From contig NZ_WRPA01000009.1 of the NCBI RefSeq assembly GCF_009831655.1, positions 62,001 to 126,000 of the forward strand: DNA of 64,000 bases. Reading direction: 5' to 3'. Each line of letters opens with the position of its first letter. The stretch's first letter is position 1. Source of the DNA: Shewanella insulae (GTDB lineage Bacteria; Pseudomonadota; Gammaproteobacteria; Enterobacterales; Shewanellaceae). A model generated the notes under the pieces. That model ran no database searches. It was given only the letters and a program-made list of their open reading frames with translations, and was not told the origin of the DNA. This document shows, in pieces, positions 46,191 to 55,459 of this stretch. The position numbers and the translations under genes were made by a program.

Positions 46191-47531
46191 TTAGTTACCG
46201 GCAATCTTCATCTCATCGAGCAGAATGGCGCCGGTACGGATGGAGGAGCGCAAATCCCGCTCCTTGCCCACCGCCACTATGTTGCGGTACATATCCTTGA
46301 GGTTACCGGCTATGGTGATCTCTTCCACCGGATATTGGATCTCGCCATTCTCCACATAGAAACCGGCGGCGCCGCGAGAATAGTCACCGGTCACGCCATT
46401 AACCCCCTGGCCCATCACCTCGGTGACGATCAGGCCTGTGCCCATCTTCTTCACCAGCTCATCGAAGGTCTGTCCGGTATGGGACAGCGTCCAGTTATAG
46501 ATGCCACCGGCATGACCCGTATTGGTCAGCCCTAACTTGCGCGCCGAATAACTGGTCAACAGATAGGTGGAGAGTATGCCGCTATCTATGATGTTGCGAT
46601 CTATGGTCGCCACCCCTTCGCTGTCATAACAGGCGCTGGCTAGCGCCCCCTTGAGGTGCGGCTGCTCGGCGATGGTAAACCACTCTGGGAAGATCTGGGT
46701 ATCTATGGCATCGAGCAAAAAGCTCGACTTGCGATACAGGCTGCTGCCGCTGATGGCACCCACCAGATGGCCCATGAGGCCGGTGGCCACATCGGGTGCG
46801 AACAAAATAGGCAGCTTAGTGGTGGCTATCTTACGCGCACCCAGACGACTCAATGTCTTCTTGGCTGCCTTCTGGCCCACAGCCTCTGGCGTCCACAGTT
46901 CGTCGAAGCGACGGGCCACAGTGTAGTCGTAGTCCCGCTGCATCTGGCCATCTTGCTCGCCGATCACCACACAGCTCAGGCTGTAGCGCGAACTGACATA
47001 GCCGTTGAGGAAGCCATGGCTGTTGCCATACACCTTGGCGCCCGTATGGGCGTTGGCGCTGGCACCGTCGGAGTTGACAATACGGGCATCGGCATCCAGG
47101 GCCGCAGTTTCGGCGCTGGCCGCCAGGGCTTCGAGCTCGGCGGGTGTGGTCTCATGGGGATAGTAGAGCTCGAGATCTTGGATCTGCTTGGCCATCAGCT
47201 CGGCATCGGCCAAGCCATTGAAAGGGTCTTCCGAGGTGAAGCGGGCGATATCGTCGGCGGCCTTCACGGCACGGCGAATCGCCTCAGGGCTCAGATCTGA
47301 GGTCGACGAGCTCCCCTTGCAACCGTCTCGAAACAGGGTGATCCCCAACGCACCATCTTTATTAAACTCAACGGTCTCAACCTCTTTCAAGCGCGTCGAG
47401 ACTGAGAGTCCCTGCTGCTTGCTGATGGCCACTTCGGCCCCCGAGGTGCCCAACTTGGCGGCATATTCCAATGCCATAGACACGGCGTCTTTCAATGAAT
47501 TCAATTCGGTTTCGATGCTTGGAGAAGGCAC
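46191..47531 (-). CDS. pmbA: Metalloprotease PmbA (TldE)
   Basis: The 446-residue protein matches PmbA/TldE, the partner of TldD in a heterodimer that trims modified peptides and clears CcdA in E. coli. The HExxxH active site is on TldD, not here. Blocks [28 protein letters not shown] and [20 protein letters not shown] match the family. The start is a GTG with no clear Shine-Dalgarno, but the length agrees with E. coli. It is closed by a terminator. Its partner tldD is 5.6 kb away. Confidence 0.95.
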   Translation of the reverse strand: MPSPSIETELNSLKDAVSMALEYAAKLGTSGAEVAISKQQGLSVSTRLKEVETVEFNKDGALGITLFRDGCKGSSSTSDLSPEAIRRAVKAADDIARFTSEDPFNGLADAELMAKQIQDLELYYPHETTPAELEALAASAETAALDADARIVNSDGASANAHTGAKVYGNSHGFLNGYVSSRYSLSCVVIGEQDGQMQRDYDYTVARRFDELWTPEAVGQKAAKKTLSRLGARKIATTKLPILFAPDVATGLMGHLVGAISGSSLYRKSSFLLDAIDTQIFPEWFTIAEQPHLKGALASACYDSEGVATIDRNIIDSGILSTYLLTSYSARKLGLTNTGHAGGIYNWTLSHTGQTFDELVKKMGTGLIVTEVMGQGVNGVTGDYSRGAAGFYVENGEIQYPVEEITIAGNLKDMYRNIVAVGKERDLRSSIRTGAILLDEMKIAGN

Positions 47532-47678
47532 AGATCTACTCTATTTGTTGTCAATCGTGGCCGTAGCATAGCAAACCCGCCGGGCTTTCACATTAAATAA
47601 CTGAGTCGTTTCGTAGGCGATATTGGCCGGGAATGTTATGATTAGGGGAGTTATAGCTTGAACCCCAGAGATTTTTTA

Positions 47679-48221
47679 ATGATGAATATTGTTGGCGACT
47701 CAGAACACTTTAAACAGCCCTTCGATCATGACGATGATTACGTCAGTAGAGCCGATATAAAGCGCGAGATGGTCATTTACCAGGAGCTAGGTAAGAAACT
47801 GGTTGCCCTCAGCAAGAGTCAGCTAGAGAAGCTGGAGCTGGATGAGCTGCTGCACGACAACATCTTGAAGGCCAAGACGATCCGTATCAACAGCGAGGGT
47901 CATCGCCGCCAGATGCACTATGTGGGCAAGCTGATGCGCAATGTCGATATCGACGAGCTGCAGGCTAACCTGAAAAACGTGCTTAACCAGAACCGCAACG
48001 AGAGCTCGAAACAGAACGTCGCCGAGAAGCAGAAAGATCAACTATTAACCGGTGGTGATGAGGCGATTCAGGCCCTGCTCGAGCAGCATCCGAGTCTGGA
48101 ACGTCAGAAGCTGCGTCAGCTGGTGAGGCAAGCCAACAAGGAGCTGACGAAGCAGCCAGAAAAGGCCTCTAAGTCTGCCGCCGAATTGGTGAAATACCTG
48201 CGCACCGAGATCACCGAATAA
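47679..48221 (+). CDS. darP: Ribosome biogenesis factor DarP (YjgA, DUF615)
   Basis: From the ATG at 47679 (CAGAG upstream) this gives 180 residues; a TTG at 47658 would add seven. It is an all-helical, charged DUF615 protein (SRADIKREMVIYQELGKKLVALS; RHPSLE-type block at the C-terminal third). In E. coli it acts late in 50S assembly. It is divergent from pmbA and ends at a strong terminator. Confidence 0.93.
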   Translation: MMNIVGDSEHFKQPFDHDDDYVSRADIKREMVIYQELGKKLVALSKSQLEKLELDELLHDNILKAKTIRINSEGHRRQMHYVGKLMRNVDIDELQANLKNVLNQNRNESSKQNVAEKQKDQLLTGGDEAIQALLEQHPSLERQKLRQLVRQANKELTKQPEKASKSAAELVKYLRTEITE

Positions 48222-48249
48222 TCGTTCCCGTATATATGCGCCACACCAT

Positions 48250-48280
48250 AAAAAGCCCGCTCTAATTAGCGGGCTTTTTA
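48250..48280. terminator. Bidirectional terminator, darP / exporter operon
   Basis: AAAAGCCCGCT / AGCGGGCTTTT with a six-base loop lies directly between the convergent stops. Confidence 0.92.
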
Positions 48281-49411
48281 CTATCTATTCAGACGATACC
48301 TGACGCCAAGATAGGCGAGCAACAAATAAACCAGGGCGAGAGCCCACAGGTGCCACCAGAAGCCGACAACGCCGACCCAGCTGGCCCCCATCTGGTTTAA
48401 CTGCAACATGCCTTGAATCGCTGGAACAGCCGGCACAGCCTGCGCCAACCAGATAAGCGCGGCAGGAATCAGCTCTAGCGGCCAGATAAAGCCCGAGACA
48501 AACAGGATCGGCATGGAGATCAGCAAGAGTACCTGAGTCGGTAAATCCCGCCTGGTAAACAAGCAACTAAAGGCCACCCCGGCGACTGCCGTACAAAGAA
48601 TAAAGGGCACCAGAAACAACACCACCTGCGACAGTATTCCCTGAACGCTGACCCCGTACCAATAGTTACAAAAGCCGACATAGAAGCAGGTGAATAGGCT
48701 ATAGATGATGCTGAAGACGCTCACCCGCGCGAAAATAAGCTGCATGGTAGATGCTCGCTGCCAGTAGCCCTCTCTCCCCCATTGACCCGCCCCCAGGATA
48801 CCCGCTCCGATAAGCAGCGTCTGATGCAGCACCAACAGCAGGACACCGGGCACCACATAGGGGGTATAGCCCAGGCTGGGGTTGAAGGCGGGCACACTGT
48901 TGAGCTTAATCGGCTCAAGATCATGCTTCACCTGCTTGGCCGAACTGCCTCTGGCCAGCAGGCCATTAAACTGTACATACCTGCCGGCATCGATTCCTAC
49001 CGACATCAGGCCTTCGACCACGGCAGAATAGATCAAGAAGTAGTTGGCATCGCCGCCATAGGCTAAGGTGACTCCTCTTTGGCGTATCAGATCGCGCCGA
49101 AAGCCTTCCGGAATCACCAAATAACCATGGGCCTTCCCCGAGGCGACCCAGGTCTCGGCCTGGCTAATATTGGCCAGCTCGCCGACCACGGCCAACTTAG
49201 GGCTGGCATCGGCATGCCTGATCAGTTGGCGGCTGAGACTGGAATGATCGCCATCGACGACCACTATCTGCTGCTTCGTCGGCACTTCATGCAGATAGGG
49301 GAGCGGATACAGCACCGAATAAAACAGTACGCCGCCAAACAGGGTGATGGCGATCGCCTTGTCGGTCACGATCGCTTTAAAATCTGCCCACATCAGAGAC
49401 CAAAAATCCAT
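48281..49411 (-). CDS. ABC-2 family permease, second of a pair
   Basis: The ATG at 49411 is one base after the upstream permease's stop; a longer frame would overlap that gene. The 376-residue protein has an N-terminal helix (AIAITLFGGVLFYSVLYPLPY), a loop of about 150 residues outside, and a five- to six-helix C-terminal domain ([22 protein letters not shown] and on). It belongs to the YbhR/YhhJ-type ABC-2 permeases. No ATPase is in this operon. Confidence 0.88.
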   Translation of the reverse strand: MDFWSLMWADFKAIVTDKAIAITLFGGVLFYSVLYPLPYLHEVPTKQQIVVVDGDHSSLSRQLIRHADASPKLAVVGELANISQAETWVASGKAHGYLVIPEGFRRDLIRQRGVTLAYGGDANYFLIYSAVVEGLMSVGIDAGRYVQFNGLLARGSSAKQVKHDLEPIKLNSVPAFNPSLGYTPYVVPGVLLLVLHQTLLIGAGILGAGQWGREGYWQRASTMQLIFARVSVFSIIYSLFTCFYVGFCNYWYGVSVQGILSQVVLFLVPFILCTAVAGVAFSCLFTRRDLPTQVLLLISMPILFVSGFIWPLELIPAALIWLAQAVPAVPAIQGMLQLNQMGASWVGVVGFWWHLWALALVYLLLAYLGVRYRLNR

Positions 49412-49412
49412 A

Positions 49413-50588
49413 CTAGGGCGCCTCAGTTGAAGGCTGGCCACCGGCCTGCGACATATTGGCCTGCTTCACCCTGCGAGCCAACAAGACTATCACAGGGATC
49501 AGGACTAAGAAGCCTGCGTAGCTGGTCACCTGCTGGGCAAAGACCGCAAAACCCTGTCCATAGCTGACCACACCGACATGGGTATCTATATAATGACTCG
49601 ACGGCATGAGCACTCGCCACCACTGCGCCAACTGCGGCATCTCCTGAGTCGGAAAGGTGATCCCCATAAAGGGAAAGGCTGGCGCAAACAGTGCGGTACA
49701 GAAACTGATCACCCTGGCCGGATCTTGCAACAGGAAGAAGATAGTCAACACCAGTAGCCACACCGCCAACAGCATGACAATCTGCGCTAGCAATAGCTGT
49801 CCAAAGGTTCCCGCCAATGGCAGTCCCAAATATTGATATAACAGGGTTAAAATCAGGCGCCCCTGTAACACGATAAGCGGGGTATAGACCAATATCTTGG
49901 CCCACAATACCCGTCGCGTACCCAAGCTAAACCACTCTTGGAGGGTGTTTAGTCTTAACTCTCGATTAAGTGAGTTGGCAAACACCAACATCGCCAATAG
50001 CTGCCCCAAGGCAAGCAGTATCGGCGGCAATAAAAACACCACATAGTTACTGTTGGCGTTGTACAGAGCGCTTACCTGGGTCTTCACCAGATTCAGGTTA
50101 ACTTCGGCCTGTGCCATTGGCACACCCGCCGCCAGCTGTTTCAGCAAGGCCTTGTGTCTGAGGCCGTCCGCCAGACTGAGCTGGATCTGACTCGACAATA
50201 ATTTCCCCACCAGCAGATATTGGCTGTTGTAGCGTATGTCTATGGTCGGTTGATGCCCTGTCAGTAGATCGCGATTGAGCTGAAATGGCAACACCACCAG
50301 CGCATAGGTCTTCGCCCTTTCCATGGAGTCTTTGGCTTGGTTAATGTCTTGATAATGGATGGGGCTAATAACAGAGTTCGCTTGTAGCTGTCTCACCAAC
50401 ATGCGGCTAATCTGGCTCTGATCCTGATCGACAATGGCTACGGGTAATTGTCGTGGCAGTCCTGCACTAAAGAGCCACCACAAGCCGAATATCCCTACCA
50501 GGGGAATATAGCTTACCAAGGCGAGCTGCCAGGGGTCATGCCACAAGGCAATCAACTCGCGTTTAATAAGTTGCTTCATGGAAGCCAA
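49413..50588 (-). CDS. ABC-2 family permease, first of a pair
   Basis: The 391-residue protein has the same plan as its neighbour: N-terminal helix (LALVSYIPLVGIFGLWWLFSAG), an extracytoplasmic loop of about 155 residues, then a helical block (VVFLLPPILLALGQLLAMLVF; LPLAGTFGQLLLAQIVMLLAVWLLVLTIFFLL). The pair probably forms a heterodimeric channel. The HlyD gene ends 3 bases upstream. Confidence 0.88.
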   Translation of the reverse strand: MASMKQLIKRELIALWHDPWQLALVSYIPLVGIFGLWWLFSAGLPRQLPVAIVDQDQSQISRMLVRQLQANSVISPIHYQDINQAKDSMERAKTYALVVLPFQLNRDLLTGHQPTIDIRYNSQYLLVGKLLSSQIQLSLADGLRHKALLKQLAAGVPMAQAEVNLNLVKTQVSALYNANSNYVVFLLPPILLALGQLLAMLVFANSLNRELRLNTLQEWFSLGTRRVLWAKILVYTPLIVLQGRLILTLLYQYLGLPLAGTFGQLLLAQIVMLLAVWLLVLTIFFLLQDPARVISFCTALFAPAFPFMGITFPTQEMPQLAQWWRVLMPSSHYIDTHVGVVSYGQGFAVFAQQVTSYAGFLVLIPVIVLLARRVKQANMSQAGGQPSTEAP

Positions 50589-50591
50589 GGC

Positions 50592-51563
50592 TTAAAGCAC
50601 CAGCAGAGTTGTCATACCCACCCGCAAGTCGGCGATGGGCGCCACTGGCCTCAGCTCCATCTCGAAGGTGCGCATGTCGAAATCGTGGCCACTCTCGGTG
50701 GAGCGCCAAGTGGCGAAATGGCCCATGACGCTAATGTGGGTCACCTTGAAGGGATAACGCTCACCGAGCGCCGGAATATCCACCTCTAGGGTATCGCCCT
50801 GCTTAAAGCCCTTAAGCTGATCTTCTCGTACCTGAAACACGGCCCAGGCATCTTGCATGTCGATCACGCTCACCACAGGAAAGCCGCTAGGCGCCAGCTC
50901 GCCGGGCTGCAGCAACACCTCGCTGACCTCACCGGACTTGGGCGAGCGCATCTGGCTGTCGGCAAGAATCGCGCTGACCTCTTTTACCGCCCCCTCGGCC
51001 ATGCGGGCATTGCCCTCGGCTGCCGCCTTGGTCTCTTCTCGGGCGCCCTCTTCGGCCATCTGATACATGGCATAAGCCGCCTGCTGGGTGTACTTGGCCG
51101 CCTGCCACTGGGTAAAGGCCTCGTCGCGTTTCTGACGGGCAAGCACTCCTTCGCTAAACAGGGCTTCCACCCGCTTGTAAGTAGTCTCGGCCAGGGTAGC
51201 CGCCGCCTTCGCCTTTAACCATTGCTCCTTTGATGCCGCCACCTGCTGCTTACGGGCGCCGTTATCCGCCTCCTGCTGCATCGCCTTGGCAGCATCTCGG
51301 CCCCCCTGGGCCTGCATCAGCTTAGCGTTGAGCTCAGGGCTGTCGATGGCAAACAGGAGATCGCCTTCGGCCACCTGATCGCCGCGGCGCACCATAACCT
51401 GCGCCACACGCCCTGGCACCTTAGAGGAGATGTTGTACTCTCTGGCCTCTATCTGTCCCTGCAATCGCTCGGCTTTGGGCGTATGGGCCAGTTTCAAGCC
51501 GTAGGCCAGGATGGCCACCAAGGCGATTAGGGCGACAATGGCTAGGATTCTGTTAGTGCGCAT
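50592..51563 (-). CDS. HlyD-family membrane-fusion protein
   Basis: The ATG at 51563 has GGAGAG upstream and overlaps the TolC gene by 11 bases. The 323-residue protein has one membrane anchor (ILAIVALIALVAILAYGL), a lipoyl half (VPGRVAQVMVRRGDQVAEGDLLFAID), a long coiled hairpin (about 80-200), and a beta-barrel. It bridges inner and outer membrane in an exporter. Confidence 0.92.
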   Translation of the reverse strand: MRTNRILAIVALIALVAILAYGLKLAHTPKAERLQGQIEAREYNISSKVPGRVAQVMVRRGDQVAEGDLLFAIDSPELNAKLMQAQGGRDAAKAMQQEADNGARKQQVAASKEQWLKAKAAATLAETTYKRVEALFSEGVLARQKRDEAFTQWQAAKYTQQAAYAMYQMAEEGAREETKAAAEGNARMAEGAVKEVSAILADSQMRSPKSGEVSEVLLQPGELAPSGFPVVSVIDMQDAWAVFQVREDQLKGFKQGDTLEVDIPALGERYPFKVTHISVMGHFATWRSTESGHDFDMRTFEMELRPVAPIADLRVGMTTLLVL

Positions 51564-52956
51564 CAGCTCTCTCCTGGGCGGTGCGTGAACGACCGATAAA
51601 TTCATCTAACTGGCCACTGATGGCCATCAATCTGGCGTAGGCCTGTACATAGCGGTACTGGGCCGCCAACTGCTGGGTCTGCACACCGCTCAGCTTGAGT
51701 TCGGCGTCCACCTTCTCGATAGAGGTCGATAGCCCCTGGCTGAAGGCGAGATCCCGCAGGCGTTTGTTTTCTCTGGCAAGCGACAGCGACAGGTCGAGGG
51801 ACTCAGTCTCCTCCCTGGCCTGTTGTAGCTGACGATAGCTCTGATCCAGTAGCAGGCTGAGATCCTGCTGGGTCTGCGCCTTGGTGTAGCGGGCCTGCAA
51901 CAGGGCGCTGCGGGCGGCCTCGACCTTACCGCTGCGACCATCGCGACTGATCAGCGGGATCTTCACCCCGACGCCGACCATCCAGTCGGGCTCCATCTTG
52001 GCCAGCAGGGTATCGTCTTCATACAATGTGTAGTTGCCGTAAAGAAAGACGGTGGGGTAATAACTGCCCTTCTCCACATCGATAAGGCCGTTGGCCTGGA
52101 TCTCCTTGGCCTCCAACAGCTTGAGCGCCGGATGGCTAGTCAGGGTCAGCTGACTGAGCTGACCGAGAGAAGGCGGATTATCGAGGAGAAACAGCTTAGA
52201 GGCGGTATCGACGTCGCTCTGATGCAGCATGCGTGACAGGGCTATCTGACTCATCTCCAGCTGGCGCTTGGCACTGGCATAATCCACCCGGGCATTTTCC
52301 AGGGCCACCTGGGCGTTGAGGCGCTCAACCTTGGCGATCTGTCCCTGCTGCTCCAGTTTGACCGCATGCTCGGCATGCTCGGTGAGGGCATCCACCAGCT
52401 GACCTCGGGTCGCCATCAGGGCATGGCTCACCGCCACCCCATAGTATCTGTCCACCAGTTGGACAAAGAGATCCCGGGTAGACAACTGATGCTGCTGCTC
52501 CTTCTCGGCTACCTGAGCCTCATGGATCCCCTGGGCGGCGCTGATACGACCGCCGGTATAGATGGGCCACATGGCCTGCAGGCTGGAGCGGAAGATATCC
52601 TGCTCGGTAAAAGGAGTGACAAACAGCGACCCGGGAATGGCGCCCAGGGCGCCACCCAGCGCCGGCGGCAAGGTAGCGGGATCGAGACTGGCTAAGGGGT
52701 TAAGATCCCTCAGATCAAGCTCCAAGGGTTTCTCTAAGCGTGTGTAGCTACCATTAATCGATAGCGAAGGCAGGTTGAGGTCCTCCCCGGCAGCCTGCTC
52801 GGCCTGGGCCCGGTTAACCTCCTGCTGACTGGCCTGCAACTTGTCGCTGACCTGTAACAGCTGCTGCCAGGCATCGCCAAAGGCGAGCTCTTTCGCCTGG
52901 GCAGCATTCCCCGCCAGGGCTAACAGCGACAGCCAAATAATATGTGAATATCTCAT
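51553..52956 (-). CDS. TolC-family outer-membrane efflux protein
   Basis: AGAGG lies five bases before the ATG at 52956; a GTG two codons earlier is possible. The 467-residue protein has a signal peptide (HIIWLSLLALAGNAAQA-K) and two OEP repeats with long coiled segments (QQEVNRAQAEQAAGEDLNLPSLSINGSYTR; ESLDLSLSLARENKRLRDLAFSQG). It heads the operon TolC-HlyD-permease-permease. Confidence 0.93.
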   Translation of the reverse strand: MRYSHIIWLSLLALAGNAAQAKELAFGDAWQQLLQVSDKLQASQQEVNRAQAEQAAGEDLNLPSLSINGSYTRLEKPLELDLRDLNPLASLDPATLPPALGGALGAIPGSLFVTPFTEQDIFRSSLQAMWPIYTGGRISAAQGIHEAQVAEKEQQHQLSTRDLFVQLVDRYYGVAVSHALMATRGQLVDALTEHAEHAVKLEQQGQIAKVERLNAQVALENARVDYASAKRQLEMSQIALSRMLHQSDVDTASKLFLLDNPPSLGQLSQLTLTSHPALKLLEAKEIQANGLIDVEKGSYYPTVFLYGNYTLYEDDTLLAKMEPDWMVGVGVKIPLISRDGRSGKVEAARSALLQARYTKAQTQQDLSLLLDQSYRQLQQAREETESLDLSLSLARENKRLRDLAFSQGLSTSIEKVDAELKLSGVQTQQLAAQYRYVQAYARLMAISGQLDEFIGRSRTAQERADAH

Positions 52957-53020
52957 CGACACCTCTAGAGCTAAAACTCTATTTCCTTGGCAAATGTTAA
53001 CACCCTATGGGGGCGTTGAG

Positions 53021-53055
53021 AAGCAGGCCTTGTTGACAAGCTGCTTCACAAGCAG
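53021..53055. promoter_or_regulatory. Competing hairpins ahead of the TolC operon
   Basis: CTGCTT at 53041-53046 can pair with AAGCAG on either side, at 53021-53026 (extended by CTTGT / ACAAG) or at 53050-53055. These are mutually exclusive stems. The element lies between the tldD stop and the TolC start. It may be the tldD terminator, an operator for the exporter, or both; no T-run follows. Confidence 0.5.
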
Positions 53056-53138
53056 TCGGCAGCCTTTCCTAAGCTCTCTCCTGTTACCACCTGTCCCCGC
53101 CTCTAACGACTATGCCAGAGGCGCGAGTAACGACTGAA

Positions 53139-54587
53139 TTAAGCCGTGCCCCCGACCGTCAGGCGATCGAGTTTCAGGCTAGGCTGGCCCACGCCCACGG
53201 GCACACTTTGACCATCTTTGCCACAGACACCGACGCCCTTATCGAGCGCCAGATCATTACCCACCATGGAGATCTGCCCCATGGCCTCGGGACCATTACC
53301 TATCAGGGTCGCGCCCTTGATCGCCTGGGTGATCTCGCCCTTCTCGATGAGGTATGCCTCAGATGCCGAGAACACAAACTTGCCCGAGGTGATATCGACC
53401 TGACCGCCACCGAAGTTAGGCGCATAGATCCCCTTGTCCACCGACTTGATGATATCGGCCGGCGAGCTGTCGCCGGCTTCCATATAGGTGTTGGTCATGC
53501 GCGGCATCGGCAGATGAGCATAAGACTCGCGGCGACCGTTACCGGTTGAGGCCTGGCCCATCAGACGCCCATTGAGCTTGTCTTGCATATAGCCCTTGAG
53601 GATGCCGTCCTGAATAAGCACTGTCTTCTGGGTCGGTACACCCTCATCGTCTATGCTGAGCGAGCCGCGGCGATTTTCCAGAGTGCCATCGTCCACCACA
53701 GTCACCAGGCTAGAGGCCACCTGCTGGCCCACCAGGCCGCTAAAGGCGCTGCTGCCCTTACGGTTAAAGTCGCCTTCCAGGCCATGGCCCACGGCCTCAT
53801 GCAGCAGGACACCGGGCCAACCCGCGCCCAGTACCACGGGCATCTCACCGGCCGGTGCATCTATGGCAGTTAGATTGACCGATGCCTGACGCACGGCTTC
53901 GCGGGCAAAGGCGAAACAGCTAGGCAGACCATCTTCGCCCGGCTCGAAGAACACTTGATAGTCATGGCGTCCACCGCCACCGCTGGCACCGCGTTCACGC
54001 TTGCCGTCCTGTTCCAGCACCACGCTACAGTTGAAACGTACCAGGGGGCGAATATCCGCCGCCAGGGTGCCGTCGCTGGCCGCGACTAAGATCTCTTCGT
54101 GCACGCCAGACAGGCTGATCACCACCTGTATGATGCGCGCATCCAGGCTACGCACATAGGCGTCGGCCTGCTTGAGCAATTCTATCTTCTTCACCTCTTC
54201 CATGGCGGCGATAGGATCGGCGCTTTGATACAGAGGCGCTACCTTCTGTTGTTTCCAGGCCTGAACACGACCGCTATTGCCCGCCGCCGAGATGCCGCGA
54301 GCCGCCTCGACCGCCGCACTCAATGCTACGGGATTGATCTCGTCGGCATAGGCGAAACCTGTCTTCTCGCCACTGATGGCACGCACGCCCACACCGCGCT
54401 CGATATGGAAGCTACCTTCCTTGACTATGCCATCTTCTAACACCCAAGACTCGTGGCGACTGCCCTGAAAATAGAGATCGGAAAAGTCCACCTGATGCTG
54501 ATGAATGCTATTGATATAGCCTTGCAACTGATCTAGCGACAATCCGTCTTGCAAGAGGCTCTGTTCTACTTGGGTTAAAAATGGCAT
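53139..54587 (-). CDS. tldD: Metalloprotease TldD
   Basis: The 482-residue protein has the zinc-protease motif [11 protein letters not shown] near residues 259-269 (HExxxH). It also carries the family blocks [19 protein letters not shown] and [19 protein letters not shown]. With PmbA/TldE it forms a proteolytic heterodimer. It follows the nitrilase gene by 38 bases and closes the mreB-to-tldD run of co-oriented genes. Confidence 0.97.
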   Translation of the reverse strand: MPFLTQVEQSLLQDGLSLDQLQGYINSIHQHQVDFSDLYFQGSRHESWVLEDGIVKEGSFHIERGVGVRAISGEKTGFAYADEINPVALSAAVEAARGISAAGNSGRVQAWKQQKVAPLYQSADPIAAMEEVKKIELLKQADAYVRSLDARIIQVVISLSGVHEEILVAASDGTLAADIRPLVRFNCSVVLEQDGKRERGASGGGGRHDYQVFFEPGEDGLPSCFAFAREAVRQASVNLTAIDAPAGEMPVVLGAGWPGVLLHEAVGHGLEGDFNRKGSSAFSGLVGQQVASSLVTVVDDGTLENRRGSLSIDDEGVPTQKTVLIQDGILKGYMQDKLNGRLMGQASTGNGRRESYAHLPMPRMTNTYMEAGDSSPADIIKSVDKGIYAPNFGGGQVDITSGKFVFSASEAYLIEKGEITQAIKGATLIGNGPEAMGQISMVGNDLALDKGVGVCGKDGQSVPVGVGQPSLKLDRLTVGGTA

Positions 54588-54625
54588 TAATTTTCTCTCT
54601 ATGGCGCCTGCATGAAGACGCGATT

Positions 54626-55459
54626 TTATAGTCTCTTTAATTTGGGTAGCTCGAAACGATTGTGCTCGACCACAGGGATGTTGCGACGTATCCCTTCAAT
54701 GGCCTTAAGGTTTATTTCTGCCGACAACCAGCCACAGCCTTCGGGCTTGATCGCCTTCACCTCTCCCCAGGGGTCGATGATGCAGGAGTGTCCCCAGGTC
54801 TCACGCTTGCCCTGGTTGTGCTCGCCCCACTGGGCCGCCGCCAACACGAAACACTGGGTCTCTATCGCCCTGGCCTGTAGCAGAGGTAGCCAGTGAGCCC
54901 GCCCCGTTACCCGGGTAAAGGCCGCGGGCAAGGCGATGATCTCCGCTCCCTGCAAGCGCATGGCGCGAAACAGATCGGCAAACCTAAGGTCATAGCATAT
55001 CGCCATCCCGACCTTACCGAAAGGCGTATCGACAACGGTTACCGCCTCACCGGGGCAAAAGGTATCGCTCTCCCGGTAAGACTTAGTACCATCGTCCACA
55101 TCCACATCGAACAAATGCAGCTTATCGTAATGGCCTAGGGTCTCACCCTTGTCGTTAAACAGATAGCTGCGGCTAAACACCCGTCCCTCATCGGCCAGGA
55201 TAGGGATGGTGCCCGCCACCAGATAGATACCATATTGTTTCGCCAGTCCGGCCAGTTCCCGCTTGAGGTCGCTACTTGCATCGTCTCCGGCATAGGCCAG
55301 CTGTTGGCGCTCGTGACCACCAAATAGCAGGCAACACTCGGGCAGCACCACCAGATGGGGGCGCTCGCCACCCGCTAGGGCATCAAGCTGCTCGCGAATA
55401 AAGCCGAGGTTCTCCTCGACGTCGCGACCACTCTGACATTGTAATAGGCTGATCTGCAT
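54626..55459 (-). CDS. Carbon-nitrogen hydrolase (nitrilase superfamily)
   Basis: The 277-residue enzyme has the nitrilase catalytic triad: Glu in [10 protein letters not shown] near residue 41, Lys in [11 protein letters not shown] near 113, and Cys in [12 protein letters not shown] near 154. The type is that of YbeM/Nit1, which hydrolyse deaminated glutathione in E. coli, yeast and mammals; that role is inferred. Its first 77 bases overlap the 3' end of yhdP in another frame, an unusually long overlap. Confidence 0.93.
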   Translation of the reverse strand: MQISLLQCQSGRDVEENLGFIREQLDALAGGERPHLVVLPECCLLFGGHERQQLAYAGDDASSDLKRELAGLAKQYGIYLVAGTIPILADEGRVFSRSYLFNDKGETLGHYDKLHLFDVDVDDGTKSYRESDTFCPGEAVTVVDTPFGKVGMAICYDLRFADLFRAMRLQGAEIIALPAAFTRVTGRAHWLPLLQARAIETQCFVLAAAQWGEHNQGKRETWGHSCIIDPWGEVKAIKPEGCGWLSAEINLKAIEGIRRNIPVVEHNRFELPKLKRL

